Origin: Candidatus Magnetominusculus dajiuhuensis
GTDB taxonomy: Bacteria > Nitrospirota > Thermodesulfovibrionia > Thermodesulfovibrionales > Magnetobacteriaceae
Length of the DNA stretch: 64,000 nt
Direction of reading: 5' to 3'
Assembly: GCA_015233465.1 (NCBI GenBank)
Contig: JADFXP010000003.1
Span: 62,001 to 126,000, forward strand
Position 1 is the stretch's first letter; each line of letters opens with the position of its first letter. Positions 27,682 to 36,809 of this stretch are shown here, piece by piece. The notes under the pieces were generated by a model. That model was given only the letters and a program-made list of their open reading frames with translations. It was not told the DNA's origin and did not search any database. Made by a program: the position numbers and the translations under genes.

Positions 27682-27820
27682 GTTGGTATATTGGGGAATA
27701 TTGGTAAATAATAATATTTTTTACGTGTTTACTTTGATTTTCTAATTATTATATAGGTTTTGAGATAATGTATGGATAGTTTGTAAGAATGTATTTATAT
27801 TTAACTAATTTAATTAACTT

Positions 27821-27842
27821 GACTAATTTAATTAAATTAGTC
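27821..27842. promoter_or_regulatory. perfect palindrome upstream of the antitoxin gene
   Basis: GACTAATTTAA followed directly by TTAAATTAGTC, a perfect 22-bp palindrome ending 11 bases before the antitoxin start. A similar TTAACTAATTTAATTAA lies next to it at 27801. It is a likely autoregulatory operator of the toxin-antitoxin pair. Confidence 0.65.
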
Positions 27843-27853
27843 ATTATAATTAT

Positions 27854-28096
27854 ATGAAGACTGTTAAAGCCACAGACATAAAAACTAGATTTGGTCAATA
27901 TCTTGAAATAGCGTTGACCGAACCTTTACTAATAGAGAAAATTAATAGACCTGTAGCCGTATTACTTTCTTTCGCAGAATATCAGAGGATGACTGCTGTT
28001 GAAGATAGATATTGGGCTGATAAGGCTAAGATAGCTGAGTCAACAGGATATATAGGTCACGAAGAATCTCTTAAAGCCTTAAAACATAAAGAATAA
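27854..28096 (+). CDS. Phd/YefM-family antitoxin
   Basis: 80 residues. The N-terminal MKTVKATDIKTRFGQYLEIA with PLLIEKINRPVAVLLSFAEY is the DNA-binding Phd/YefM fold; the C-terminal part, rich in Glu and Lys, would wrap the toxin. Overproduced relative to the toxin it silences both the toxin and the operon. The toxin gene begins 4 bases after the stop. The start ATG lies just behind a palindromic operator. Confidence 0.9.
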   Translation: MKTVKATDIKTRFGQYLEIALTEPLLIEKINRPVAVLLSFAEYQRMTAVEDRYWADKAKIAESTGYIGHEESLKALKHKE

Positions 28097-28100
28097 TATT

Positions 28101-28340
28101 GTGTTAAAACTCAATATTACAAAACATGTAAAAGTTTTTTTAAATAACTTAGATCCAAAGCAGATTATGCAGATTGCTCGTAAGATTTTTTTCTTGATGC
28201 ACGACCTACATTTAATTGAAAGTAAGGACATTAAAGGAGTGCCAATATATGAGAAGGCGTTTATTGAGGATTATGTAATTATTTATAAAGTTGAAGATGG
28301 TATTTTTAAATTTGTTTATATTGAAAAACGGATGTATTAA
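28101..28340 (+). CDS. RelE/ParE-superfamily toxin
   Basis: 79 residues from GTG 28101. The order of elements (two helices, then KDIKGVPIYEKAFIEDYVII and YKVEDGIFKFVYIEKRM) matches the small beta-sheet of RelE/ParE toxins, with the final Y-I-E-K-R-x-Y typical of the group. It would be either a ribosome-dependent mRNase or a gyrase poison; which is not decidable. Translationally coupled to the antitoxin upstream. Confidence 0.8.
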   Translation: MLKLNITKHVKVFLNNLDPKQIMQIARKIFFLMHDLHLIESKDIKGVPIYEKAFIEDYVIIYKVEDGIFKFVYIEKRMY

Positions 28341-28366
28341 TAGAATTTCTGAAAAAGGAAGGCAGT

Positions 28367-30970
28367 ATGGAAAATAAAATTGAAGAAAAATCTTTATCAG
28401 TAATTCTTGTTGAAGACAATAAGGCCGATGCAAAGGCGCTGCAAGCATCTTTAGTTAAGAGCAAATTAATGGAGAAGATAGAGGTGTTTAATTCTCCTCT
28501 CTTAGCCTTTGAAAGGATTAGCGCTGATAGAGAAGGATTTAACTTTATGATCACAGACTATTCTCTTCCTTTCATGACTGGACTTGAGCTATGCAAGAAA
28601 TTACAAGAAAATAATATATCTTTTCCAATGATGATAATGACAGATTCTGGATCTGAAAATCTCATAGTTGAGGCGTTAAACTTAGGTATAGATGACTATT
28701 TGATTAAAGATATTCATGGCGAGTATTTAAATCTCCTTCCAATAATAATCAAAAATGTTATTAATCGGCATCAGAAAGAAAGAGAAAAAGAACTCGCAGA
28801 AAAACTGTTACACGAAAAATCATTGGAACTTCAAAGATTTACGCAGACGCTGGAACTTACCATTGATCAACGTACTGAATCATTAAGAAAAGAGATAATT
28901 GAACGAAAAAAAGCAGAAGAGCAAATCATTCGTTTAAATAAATTTCTTATTGTTAGAAGCGAGATCAATCAAATTATTAATAAAATCAGAAATCAGGAAG
29001 AACTCTTTAATCATATCTGTAAAATCATTGTTGATAATACGCAGCTTCTTCTTGTATGGGTTGGTATTATGGATTTTGAGGAAGTTCTTGTCAGACCAAT
29101 TGCCCATTTTGGAAAGGATACAGGGTATCTTGTTGATATTGCTATTTCATCTCGGGATATAGTTGAAGGCAGAGGGCCAATAGGTTTATCCATACATTTA
29201 GACAAACCTATTATATCTAATGATATAGAGAAAGACTACTCTAATCTGCCTTGGAGAAATAAGGCGTTACAATTCGGGTACAAGTCGGTAGCATCATTTC
29301 CACTAAAAATAAGCGGCAGGGTAGTTGGTGTCTTAGCTCTTTACTCGGATATTGGAACTCATTTTAATGATTCTGAGGTTGAAATCCTAAGTGCAATATC
29401 TAATGACGTATCATTAGCTATGGAAGTTATTGAGATTGAAAAAAATAATAAAAAAGTATACGAAAAGATGGAGAAATTATCTAGTGTAGTTGAACAAAGT
29501 CCTTCTATAGTTTTTATTACAGATAAAAAAGGCAATATTGAGTATGTGAATAAGGCTTTTACAATGAGTACACAATATACCCTTAATGAAGTGATAGGGA
29601 AAAATGCACGCATCCTTAAATCAGGTGCTATGAGTGATAAAGAATATAAAAATATGTGGGAAAAAATAACCAATGGCCAAGAATGGAACGGCGAGTTTTG
29701 TAATAAAAGAAAAGACGGCGAGTTATACTGGGAGTATGCTACTATTGCTCCTTTAAGGGGAAACGATGGGGAGATAACAAGTTATCTGAAGGCAGCCATA
29801 GACTTAACTGAAAGACGGCAATTAGAAGAACAGCTTCGTCAATCACAAAAGATGGAGGCAATTGGTCAGCTTGCTGGAGGTGTAGCGCATGACTTTAATA
29901 ATATCTTATATGCGATAACAAACTATGCCTTTTTGATTAAAATGGATATAAAAGAAGAAGACCCTATTATGAAATTTGTAGAAGGAATACAATCTTCTTC
30001 AGAAAGAGGTTCTAAATTAACTCAAAGCATGCTTGCATTTAGCAGAAAGCAGATAATTAATCCAATTCCAATGGATTTGAATAATGTCATTAAAGATATT
30101 GAAAAGATGTTAAAAAGGATTATTAGAGAAGATATTACGATAAAAACAAATTTATTTTCTGAACCATTAATGATTATGGCTGATAATATGCAAATTGATC
30201 AGATACTTATGAATCTTACAACTAATTCAAGAGATGCAATGCCCCATGGCGGGGTGATAAGTATTACTACAAGCAAGTTTAATTATGTAAAGGATATTGA
30301 GCATATTCTAGGAGATTTAGAGACAGGGATGTATGTCCTTTTGACCTTTTCAGATACAGGGATAGGCATGACTAAGGAGATTCAAGCAAAGGTTTTTGAT
30401 CCATTTTTTACCACAAAAGAGGTTGGTAAGGGAACAGGACTTGGTTTGTCTACGGTTTTTGGGGCAGTCAGGCAGAATAATGGACACATTAAAATATATA
30501 GTGAGACAGGTGAAGGTACAACCTTCAAAATATATTTCCTCCTAATCGATGCTGGCAATATAGAACTTAAATCTACCCATGTAGATCTGTATGGTAAGGG
30601 GACTGCTACTATCCTTCTTGCTGAAGACGAGCCTGCCTCAAGAGAATCTACGACCATACTTCTTAGAAAGATTGGGTATACAGTAATTGTCGCAGAAGAT
30701 GGCAATAAGGCAGTAAGGGAGTTTAAAGCGCACAAGGACGATATAGAATTGGTTATATTAGATATAATCATGCCGGGTAAGAATGGGAAGATTGTTTACG
30801 ATGAGATTATCAAGATAAAGCCGGAGATAAAATCTCTTTTCATAAGCGGTTATACTGACGACATCATAGCTGAAAAAGGGATTTTGAGAGATGATCTGAA
30901 TTTTTTATCTAAGCCAGTTTCTCCAGATATATTATTAAGAACCATTGTTGAAATATTGGGCAAAAAATAA
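28367..30970 (+). CDS. hybrid sensor histidine kinase (REC-GAF-PAS-HisKA-HATPase-REC)
   Basis: 867 residues, ATG 28367 with AAGGAAGG upstream. Order: receiver (about 10-130, phospho-acceptor D64), coiled coil (140-195), GAF (about 200-360), PAS with PAC (about 370-490), HisKA with H508 in GGVAHDFNNIL, HATPase_c with DTGIGM and GKGTGLGLSTVFG, and a C-terminal receiver (D799 in VILDIIMPGK). No transmembrane segment, so a cytosolic sensor. It probably passes phosphate to itself or to the regulators encoded directly behind. The ligand is unknown. Confidence 0.93.
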   Translation: MENKIEEKSLSVILVEDNKADAKALQASLVKSKLMEKIEVFNSPLLAFERISADREGFNFMITDYSLPFMTGLELCKKLQENNISFPMMIMTDSGSENLIVEALNLGIDDYLIKDIHGEYLNLLPIIIKNVINRHQKEREKELAEKLLHEKSLELQRFTQTLELTIDQRTESLRKEIIERKKAEEQIIRLNKFLIVRSEINQIINKIRNQEELFNHICKIIVDNTQLLLVWVGIMDFEEVLVRPIAHFGKDTGYLVDIAISSRDIVEGRGPIGLSIHLDKPIISNDIEKDYSNLPWRNKALQFGYKSVASFPLKISGRVVGVLALYSDIGTHFNDSEVEILSAISNDVSLAMEVIEIEKNNKKVYEKMEKLSSVVEQSPSIVFITDKKGNIEYVNKAFTMSTQYTLNEVIGKNARILKSGAMSDKEYKNMWEKITNGQEWNGEFCNKRKDGELYWEYATIAPLRGNDGEITSYLKAAIDLTERRQLEEQLRQSQKMEAIGQLAGGVAHDFNNILYAITNYAFLIKMDIKEEDPIMKFVEGIQSSSERGSKLTQSMLAFSRKQIINPIPMDLNNVIKDIEKMLKRIIREDITIKTNLFSEPLMIMADNMQIDQILMNLTTNSRDAMPHGGVISITTSKFNYVKDIEHILGDLETGMYVLLTFSDTGIGMTKEIQAKVFDPFFTTKEVGKGTGLGLSTVFGAVRQNNGHIKIYSETGEGTTFKIYFLLIDAGNIELKSTHVDLYGKGTATILLAEDEPASRESTTILLRKIGYTVIVAEDGNKAVREFKAHKDDIELVILDIIMPGKNGKIVYDEIIKIKPEIKSLFISGYTDDIIAEKGILRDDLNFLSKPVSPDILLRTIVEILGKK

Positions 30971-30983
30971 GAGGTATAGAAAA

Positions 30984-32054
30984 TTGAAAAATGATAACTA
31001 TAAGAATGTGCTTTTAGTAGATGATGATATGGATGTGCTGGATTCGCTTTCATCTATTATGAGATATGGCAGATATGATTTTATAGCTTGTGAAAATGGG
31101 GCAAGGGCATTAGAAGAGTTAGAGAAACGCAAGTTTGATATAATGATAAGCGATATCAAAATGCCCGAAATGTCGGGGATAGAGCTGCTCAAAATAGCGA
31201 CGAAGAAATATATTGATATGCCGTCAATATTAATGACAGGGTTTGCTGAACTTGATATTGCAGTAGAAGCAATAAAAAATGGCGCATTTGATTTTGTGCT
31301 TAAACCCATAAAACCTGAGTTGTTTTTGAATTCAATTGGAAAGGCTTTAGTGCACAGCAAGTCAATGTATATTGAAAGGAATTATAAAAAAACACTTGAA
31401 GCTGACGTTGCTATTAAGACCAAGGAATTATCTGTTGCACTTGATAAGATAAAAAACATCAGTTCTGAAATTACCAAAAGGATGACATCTGCAGCAGAAT
31501 ATAGAGATACAGATACTGGCGAGCATATTGTAAGAATAGGATTATACACAAAGATATTATCTGAAGAATTAAAGATGTCTGATGATTTTATTGAAGAGAT
31601 ATCCTTTGCGAGTCAGCTTCATGATATTGGAAAATTAGGAATTCCTGATAATATTTTATTAAAAACTGGCAGCTTGACCGATGATGAGTTTGATATAATC
31701 AAGGGACATTCAAAGATTGGGCAATCTATTTTAAAGGGGTCAACCTATAATATGATACAGATGGCTGAATCCATTGCACTTAACCATCATGAAAGATGGG
31801 ATGGCACAGGGTATCCAAATAACATAAAAGGGGAGGACATCCCTATAGAAGCTAGAATAATCAATATCTGTGACCAGTTTGACGCGCTAATAATGAAAAG
31901 ACCTTATAAACCGGCATTACCTGTTAAAAGAGTGATAGAAATTATTACAAAAGGAGACGGCAGGACAATGCCAGAACATTTTCATCCTGATATATTAGCA
32001 GCATTTCAGAAGGCTGTTCCACTCTTTATTGAGGCTTATCAGACATATGGATAA
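30984..32054 (+). CDS. response regulator with HD-GYP domain
   Basis: 356 residues from TTG 30984 with GAGG 9 bases before; the frame is open to a TTG at 30945 that would overlap the kinase gene. Receiver about 8-125 with phospho-acceptor D57 (MISDIKMPEMSG). HD-GYP domain about 160-345 with HDIGKLGIPDNILLK and LNHHERWDGTGYP, intact metal residues, predicting cleavage of cyclic di-GMP. The PilZ protein in the flagellar operon is a plausible downstream receptor (inference). Second gene of a four-gene signalling operon. Confidence 0.92.
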   Translation: MKNDNYKNVLLVDDDMDVLDSLSSIMRYGRYDFIACENGARALEELEKRKFDIMISDIKMPEMSGIELLKIATKKYIDMPSILMTGFAELDIAVEAIKNGAFDFVLKPIKPELFLNSIGKALVHSKSMYIERNYKKTLEADVAIKTKELSVALDKIKNISSEITKRMTSAAEYRDTDTGEHIVRIGLYTKILSEELKMSDDFIEEISFASQLHDIGKLGIPDNILLKTGSLTDDEFDIIKGHSKIGQSILKGSTYNMIQMAESIALNHHERWDGTGYPNNIKGEDIPIEARIINICDQFDALIMKRPYKPALPVKRVIEIITKGDGRTMPEHFHPDILAAFQKAVPLFIEAYQTYG

Positions 32055-32073
32055 AGGATTGTCGTGAGGGTAA

Positions 32074-33228
32074 ATGAAAAAGATATTACTTGTTGACGAT
32101 GATATAGATATACAAATTTCCTTGTGTGAAATTCTTAAACGCAAAGGTTATCTGGCTATTTCTGCATACACTGGAGAGATGGCAGTAGGCCTATTTACAA
32201 AAGAAAGGCCTGATACCGTACTACTTGATATTAATATGCCAGGCATTAGCGGGATTGAGGTATTAAAAAGATTAAAAGAGATAGATACAGATATTCCAAT
32301 AATAATGATAACTGCTTATGGAACTGTACCTATAGCAATTGAAGCCTTAACACTTGGGGCCTATAATTTTTTCACAAAGCCCGCGGATATGATTAAGCTG
32401 TTAGTATCAATAAATAACGCATGTACAAGCCTTGAGATAATCAGAAATAATAAGAAACTAATGATTCAACAAACAAAGATGGCAGCTATGGGCGAGATGA
32501 TAGGTACTATAGGACATCAATGGAGACAGCCTTTAAATGCAGTTGCTTTAATAGTACAGGATATTGGAGGCGCCTTCAAAGCAGGTGAATTGGATGAGTT
32601 ATATCTTAAAAATTCTATAAATTCTACAATGCAGCAAATAAAATATATGTCTGAAACCATAGAGGATTTTAGGAATTTTTTCAAACCAGATAAAAAAAAG
32701 CAGCCTTTTGATATAAATAACTCTATAAAAGATGCATTAGGGATATTAAAAGAACAGCTAAAAAATAACAGCATTAAAGTAACTCATAGTTGTATATTGA
32801 ATAACAAATTGTGTGTTTTAGAGAATATCATTAAATCAGATTTGTATAATAGTGAATTGTATATAACATTTGGTTATCCAAATGAGTTCAAACAAGTAGT
32901 ATTAAATATAATTAATAATGCAAAGGATGCCATTTTAACCACAAAAAAAACTGGTGGGCATTTTTTGATAGATATAGATGTAGTCAGAGTGGAAGAGAAA
33001 ATCGTTATTAAGATAAGAGACAATGGGGGAGGCATTCCTGAAGAACATTTAAAAGAAATATTTGACCCTAATTTCACGACCAAAGGCGAAGACGAAGGCA
33101 CAGGCATTGGGCTTTATATCGCTAAATATATAATAGAAAAAAATATGAGCGGCATTTTATCTGTAAGAAACAATGATGTAGGAGCTGAATTTATTATCGA
33201 ACTATCTGTTGTTAAGGTTAATTCTTAA
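32074..33228 (+). CDS. receiver-histidine kinase fusion
   Basis: 384 residues, ATG 32074. N-terminal receiver with D52 (VLLDINMPGISG), then a dimerisation/phospho-acceptor domain of the GHQWRQPLNA type with H148, then HATPase_c with NNAKDAIL, IRDNGGGIP and EGTGIGLYIAKYIIE. No membrane segments. A soluble kinase whose activity may be set by phosphorylation of its own receiver, likely by the hybrid kinase two genes upstream. Overlapping context: the following gene starts 14 bases after its stop. Confidence 0.92.
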   Translation: MKKILLVDDDIDIQISLCEILKRKGYLAISAYTGEMAVGLFTKERPDTVLLDINMPGISGIEVLKRLKEIDTDIPIIMITAYGTVPIAIEALTLGAYNFFTKPADMIKLLVSINNACTSLEIIRNNKKLMIQQTKMAAMGEMIGTIGHQWRQPLNAVALIVQDIGGAFKAGELDELYLKNSINSTMQQIKYMSETIEDFRNFFKPDKKKQPFDINNSIKDALGILKEQLKNNSIKVTHSCILNNKLCVLENIIKSDLYNSELYITFGYPNEFKQVVLNIINNAKDAILTTKKTGGHFLIDIDVVRVEEKIVIKIRDNGGGIPEEHLKEIFDPNFTTKGEDEGTGIGLYIAKYIIEKNMSGILSVRNNDVGAEFIIELSVVKVNS

Positions 33229-33241
33229 CATTGGAGGCTTT

Positions 33242-33898
33242 ATGGCTACAGTATTAATTATTGACAATGATACATATCTACGAAAGTTATTGATGATGAA
33301 TTTGAAGGAATATGCCTTTAAAACAATTGGGGTAAAGAGCGGACTGGAAGCCCTAAAGAAACTGAGAAATAATCATAAGATTGACATAATTCTCCTTGAC
33401 CAGATGATGCCGAGCATGGATGGTCTTGAGACTTTTGATCGTATTAACGCAGAAATACATAATCCTCCGCCTGTAATTATGGTAACAGGATTTGGCACAT
33501 TACACCTTGCGGTTGAATTTTTAAAAAAAGGCGGGAAAGATTTTGTGTTAAAACCTATTGATATTGAAATTCTTGTGTTAAAAATTCATAATGTACTTTA
33601 TAATGTTACAAAGGATAAAGATATTAATAAAATCAAACAATCAAATATTGAGTTGTCCATTCTATTAGATACTGCCGCTGCTTTGGCTCATGAAATTAAT
33701 AATCCTTTGAGTATTATCTTTCAAGCCATAGAATTCACTCAAGGCGTCGCTGAAGATGTTCAATATATAAATATGATTAGAGAGGCATCGTTACGAATAA
33801 GAGATGTAATTAAGGATCTGAATAATATTAAGGAGATCAAGATAAAATCTTTTGGATCAAATCTTGATATAATTGATATTAAGAAATCTGCTGAATAG
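33242..33898 (+). CDS. receiver with HisKA-like domain but no ATPase
   Basis: 218 residues; ATG 33242 follows TTGGAGG at good spacing. The receiver (1-120) keeps D53 in IILLDQMMPSMDG and K104. Residues about 138-205 hold an H-box ALAHEINNPLSII with H150 and a second helix, like a HisKA dimer hairpin, but the protein then ends without any HATPase_c domain. It could be a phosphotransfer protein or a truncated kinase. As the last gene of the signalling operon, it may shuttle phosphate among its neighbours (inference). Confidence 0.85.
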   Translation: MATVLIIDNDTYLRKLLMMNLKEYAFKTIGVKSGLEALKKLRNNHKIDIILLDQMMPSMDGLETFDRINAEIHNPPPVIMVTGFGTLHLAVEFLKKGGKDFVLKPIDIEILVLKIHNVLYNVTKDKDINKIKQSNIELSILLDTAAALAHEINNPLSIIFQAIEFTQGVAEDVQYINMIREASLRIRDVIKDLNNIKEIKIKSFGSNLDIIDIKKSAE

Positions 33899-33910
33899 GT
33901 TTTATAATAA

Positions 33911-33955
33911 ATGGGGTCAAAGGGTTGAGACTCTTTGCAGGTTTTGTGAGCCCTC
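33911..33955 (+). repeat. family A repeat, degenerate
   Basis: ATGGGGTCAAAGGGTTGAGACTC ... GTGAGCCCTCG; both stems are partly lost. Lies between convergent genes. Confidence 0.6.
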
Positions 33956-33964
33956 GTAAGATTG

Positions 33965-34591
33965 TTATTTACTCAATTTATTGGAATTTAGAAATCGTTT
34001 AAAGACAATTAAAAAGGCAACTATAAACGCATATACTAATGGAATACGTATATCCTTTTTTACAAGCCAGAGATAGTGTATTACTCCACAGATTGGAACA
34101 AAGTAGGCTAGTCCATGTACTTTTTTCCACATTTGGTAGCCAATTTTATCTGTTACATTTTTTATTGAAGTAATTGCTACAGAACTAAGTAATAAATAAC
34201 CTATAAAACCAATTATTATACGTCTGTGTTTTGAAACGTCTTGCAGTATTTCATTAAAGTCGAAAAACTGTTCAAGCGCTATATAAGTTATAAAATGCAG
34301 CGAAATGTAATAATATGCGAAAATCCCAACTATCCTATGTATCATATTAATCCAAATATTGTCAGGGACTTTTTTGAAAGCTCGTAACGCTAATGCCAAA
34401 ACTACAAAATTTAATCCCCATTCCCCTGTGGTGTGGATTATCTTTTTAATGGGTTCTGCCCCAAGTTCTGAGTGTATTGCCAGCCAAATAAGCCATAATG
34501 TGGGGATCAATCCGACACATATAGCTAATATATTTATATAAGTTTTTTTTGATACATAGACGTTATAATTTTGTAAGTTTTTAGTGTGCAT
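33965..34591 (-). CDS. msrQ: MsrQ-type heme membrane subunit
   Basis: 208 residues with about six hydrophobic segments (NILAICVGLIPTLWLIWLA first). Heme-ligand histidines appear in IIHTTGEWGL, YYISLHFITY and KVHGLAYFVPICGVIHYL. The ferric-reductase-like protein passes electrons to the periplasmic reductase MsrP, encoded directly upstream on the same strand. In known systems MsrPQ repairs oxidised methionines in envelope proteins. Confidence 0.92.
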   Translation of the reverse strand: MHTKNLQNYNVYVSKKTYINILAICVGLIPTLWLIWLAIHSELGAEPIKKIIHTTGEWGLNFVVLALALRAFKKVPDNIWINMIHRIVGIFAYYYISLHFITYIALEQFFDFNEILQDVSKHRRIIIGFIGYLLLSSVAITSIKNVTDKIGYQMWKKVHGLAYFVPICGVIHYLWLVKKDIRIPLVYAFIVAFLIVFKRFLNSNKLSK

Positions 34592-34598
34592 AATTAAG

Positions 34599-35540
34599 TT
34601 AAAAGTTTTTCCTTAAATCCATGTTGGTATAGAGGTGACCAACGAGGTCTGTGTAACCATTAAACATCAGTGTATCCCGTTTAAAAAACTCACCTAAGCG
34701 GCGTTCCTTTTTCTGAGACCATCTTGGATGGTCAACTTGTGGGTTGACATTTGCATAAAAGCCATACTCATTTGAGGCAGCCTGCATCCATGTGGAGATG
34801 GGCATATTTTCAACCAGTTTTATGCGTACTATGGATTTTATACTTTTAAAACCGTATTTCCATGGAACTATAAGTCTAATAGGAGCGCCGTCTTGATTTG
34901 GAAGGACATCTCCATACATGCCGACTGACAGAATTGCTAGTGGGTGCATAGCCTCGTCAATTCTTAGACCTTCAACGTAAGGCCAGTTCAAGACAGATCG
35001 TTTTTGCCCGGGCATCTGATCAGGTCTATAAACAGTAGTGAACTCGACAAATTTAGCGCTTCCTTGAGGAAGGGATAGTTTTAATAAATTTGATAGTGGA
35101 AAGCCAATCCAAGGTACAACCATTGACCAGCCTTCAACACATCTATGACGATAAATGCGTTCTTCTAAAGGAAAGAGTTTTAGCAGGTCTTCCATGCCAT
35201 ATACTTTAGGCTTGTTTACGAGTCCTTCTACAGAAATATTCCAGTTATTTGTTGTGAAATCCTTGCTGAGGTCAGCGACGTCTTCTTTTTCAGTGGAAAA
35301 TTCATAGAAATTATTGTAGTGGGTTACGTTTTGGATGTTTGTAGGTTTATCATTAGAGGTATAGTCATATTTTTTGACGATCTTTAAGGCAGCGGCTTCT
35401 GCAACTCCTTTAATATGAGAGCCTAAGAACATCCAACCAATTAAGCTGCCGAATTTTTTCATAAATTTTCGGCGGTTTAAGTATAGCTGTTTGTCAGTTA
35501 TCTCGGAACTTTTAATCTTACTATTAAAATTTTTTGACAT
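34599..35540 (-). CDS. msrP: MsrP methionine sulfoxide reductase catalytic subunit
   Basis: 313 residues; Tat signal with NRRKFMKKFG (twin arginine 23-24) and export cut before about residue 50. The molybdopterin-binding domain has the molybdenum-ligand cysteine C134 in YRHRCVEGWSMVVPWIGFPL. GAPIRLIVPWKYGFKSIK is also conserved. Reduces protein methionine sulfoxide in the periplasm, with MsrQ as electron donor. A molybdenum cofactor is needed; no moa genes are in the window. Confidence 0.95.
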   Translation of the reverse strand: MSKNFNSKIKSSEITDKQLYLNRRKFMKKFGSLIGWMFLGSHIKGVAEAAALKIVKKYDYTSNDKPTNIQNVTHYNNFYEFSTEKEDVADLSKDFTTNNWNISVEGLVNKPKVYGMEDLLKLFPLEERIYRHRCVEGWSMVVPWIGFPLSNLLKLSLPQGSAKFVEFTTVYRPDQMPGQKRSVLNWPYVEGLRIDEAMHPLAILSVGMYGDVLPNQDGAPIRLIVPWKYGFKSIKSIVRIKLVENMPISTWMQAASNEYGFYANVNPQVDHPRWSQKKERRLGEFFKRDTLMFNGYTDLVGHLYTNMDLRKNF

Positions 35541-35634
35541 TTCGTATGTCTTTTTTTATTAAATCTGGTTTTTTAGTTACCAGTCTATTTTATATACTTT
35601 AACATAATATAATAGATAATACACTTAAATAATA

Positions 35635-35686
35635 ATGGGTTCAAAGGGACGAGTCCCTTTGCGGGTTTTGAGGGCAGAGCCCTCAA
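35635..35686 (+). repeat. family A repeat upstream of a secreted-protein gene
   Basis: ATGGGTTCAAAGGGACGAGT ... GAGGGCAGAGCCCTCAAGA; intact stems. The final ATG is lost (CTCAAGA). Confidence 0.95.
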
Positions 35687-35774
35687 GACAATGCTTTTAA
35701 ATACGTTTGACAATCTGTTGGGTATTGTGTTAATTAAGAGTCAGAGGTTAAAAATAATGACTAAAGGAGGAGCA

Positions 35775-36347
35775 ATGAAATCATTAATTATTTTATTATC
35801 TGCATGTTTAATCATTCCGATGTCTGTATCTGCGCAAGAAACGAAGGTTAATATTGATCAAAAAGGGACTTCAGTAAATATTAATCAGAAAAAGTCTGGG
35901 GGCAGTAGTGTTTCTATCAAGGGAGGTAAGATTAATATAAATACGTCGGATAATGATGATGACGATGATGACGATACAGATACCAACGTAAAAGTAAATA
36001 CTGGCAAGAATAAAACTCAAAGTACAATTAAAAATATCAAAAAGACGGATAAGCAAAAAGAAGGCGAGGCTGATGTTACAGGATATTATATTATTGAGGT
36101 AACTGGGAATGCGGAATATACGGGAGAGATAACATATAGGGATAAAAAGTCTAACACTGTAAAAAAGGCAGTAGAAGGCAAAGCGCCAAAAACTTATACT
36201 ATTGACAGCAAAACCATGACATGTTATCTCAGGAATAAAAATAAAACTGGCAGTTTAAAGGTTACAGTAAAGGATAAAGATGGAAATACTAATGTAACTT
36301 CTACTTCAGAGCCTTATGGAACTGTACAATTGTCACTTAGCAATTGA
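35775..36347 (+). CDS. secreted protein with Asp run, unknown function
   Basis: 190 residues; ATG 35775 has AAAGGAGGAGC before it, while the frame extends upstream to 35691 without meaning. Signal peptide MKSLIILLSACLIIPMSVSA. Mature N-terminus alternates polar residues (KVNIDQKGTSVNINQKK, SVSIKGGKININTSD) in beta-strand-like fashion, followed by a run of seven Asp; the C-terminal part (about 105-190) resembles a small beta-sandwich (YYIIEVTGNAEYTGEITYRD). No family recognised. The Asn/Gln-rich strand pattern recalls amyloid-type secreted proteins. Confidence 0.7.
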   Translation: MKSLIILLSACLIIPMSVSAQETKVNIDQKGTSVNINQKKSGGSSVSIKGGKININTSDNDDDDDDDTDTNVKVNTGKNKTQSTIKNIKKTDKQKEGEADVTGYYIIEVTGNAEYTGEITYRDKKSNTVKKAVEGKAPKTYTIDSKTMTCYLRNKNKTGSLKVTVKDKDGNTNVTSTSEPYGTVQLSLSN

Positions 36348-36480
36348 TGGTGGTTTATATCTATAGAGAACGTAAATATTAAGGGGCATTTTGGGGACGT
36401 GGGCTGAGATCTCCTGCCCTTTGGGACACCTGCTCACGCAAGACACAGTTTATTTAACGCACTCGTTTAACTACACAATC

Positions 36481-36729
36481 TCAAAACAATTTTACGATCG
36501 CAGCAACAATTGCAATGCCAGTTGTCATAATAGCACCAAGTTTAACTGTCATTCTTAATTCCATTTCCTTCATGTCACGCTTTAAATCGTTTATATCTTG
36601 TTTTGTTGCAAGTTGTTCACTTATAAGTTCTTTGATAGTCTCTGCTTGTACTTCTGCCTGTTCTTCAGTAAAACCAACTGCCTTGAGTTTTTTTACATAT
36701 GTATATGTGTCAAAGGTTAATGTTGTCAT
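36481..36729 (-). CDS. DUF1640-like coiled-coil protein
   Basis: 82 residues from ATG 36729 (MTTLTFDTYTYVKKLKAVGF); the frame extends to 36765. The phrase FTEEQAEVQAETIKELISEQ followed by TKQDINDLKRDMKEMELRM and a C-terminal membrane helix (AIMTTGIAIVAAIVKLF) is the usual DUF1640 layout, a small membrane-anchored coiled coil of unknown role. No clear ribosome site. It stands alone. Confidence 0.75.
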   Translation of the reverse strand: MTTLTFDTYTYVKKLKAVGFTEEQAEVQAETIKELISEQLATKQDINDLKRDMKEMELRMTVKLGAIMTTGIAIVAAIVKLF

Positions 36730-36809
36730 AACTTTATTATACATCAAAAATATTCTAGAAATCAATTTGATATTTTCAAAATTATAATATTATGAAGGCG
36801 TATTTCTAA

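Noticed and set aside
36350-36480. Further dispersed repeat (GGGGCATTTTGGGG...CTGCCCTTTGGG)
   Set aside because: GC-rich and faintly like families B and C but too degenerate to call.
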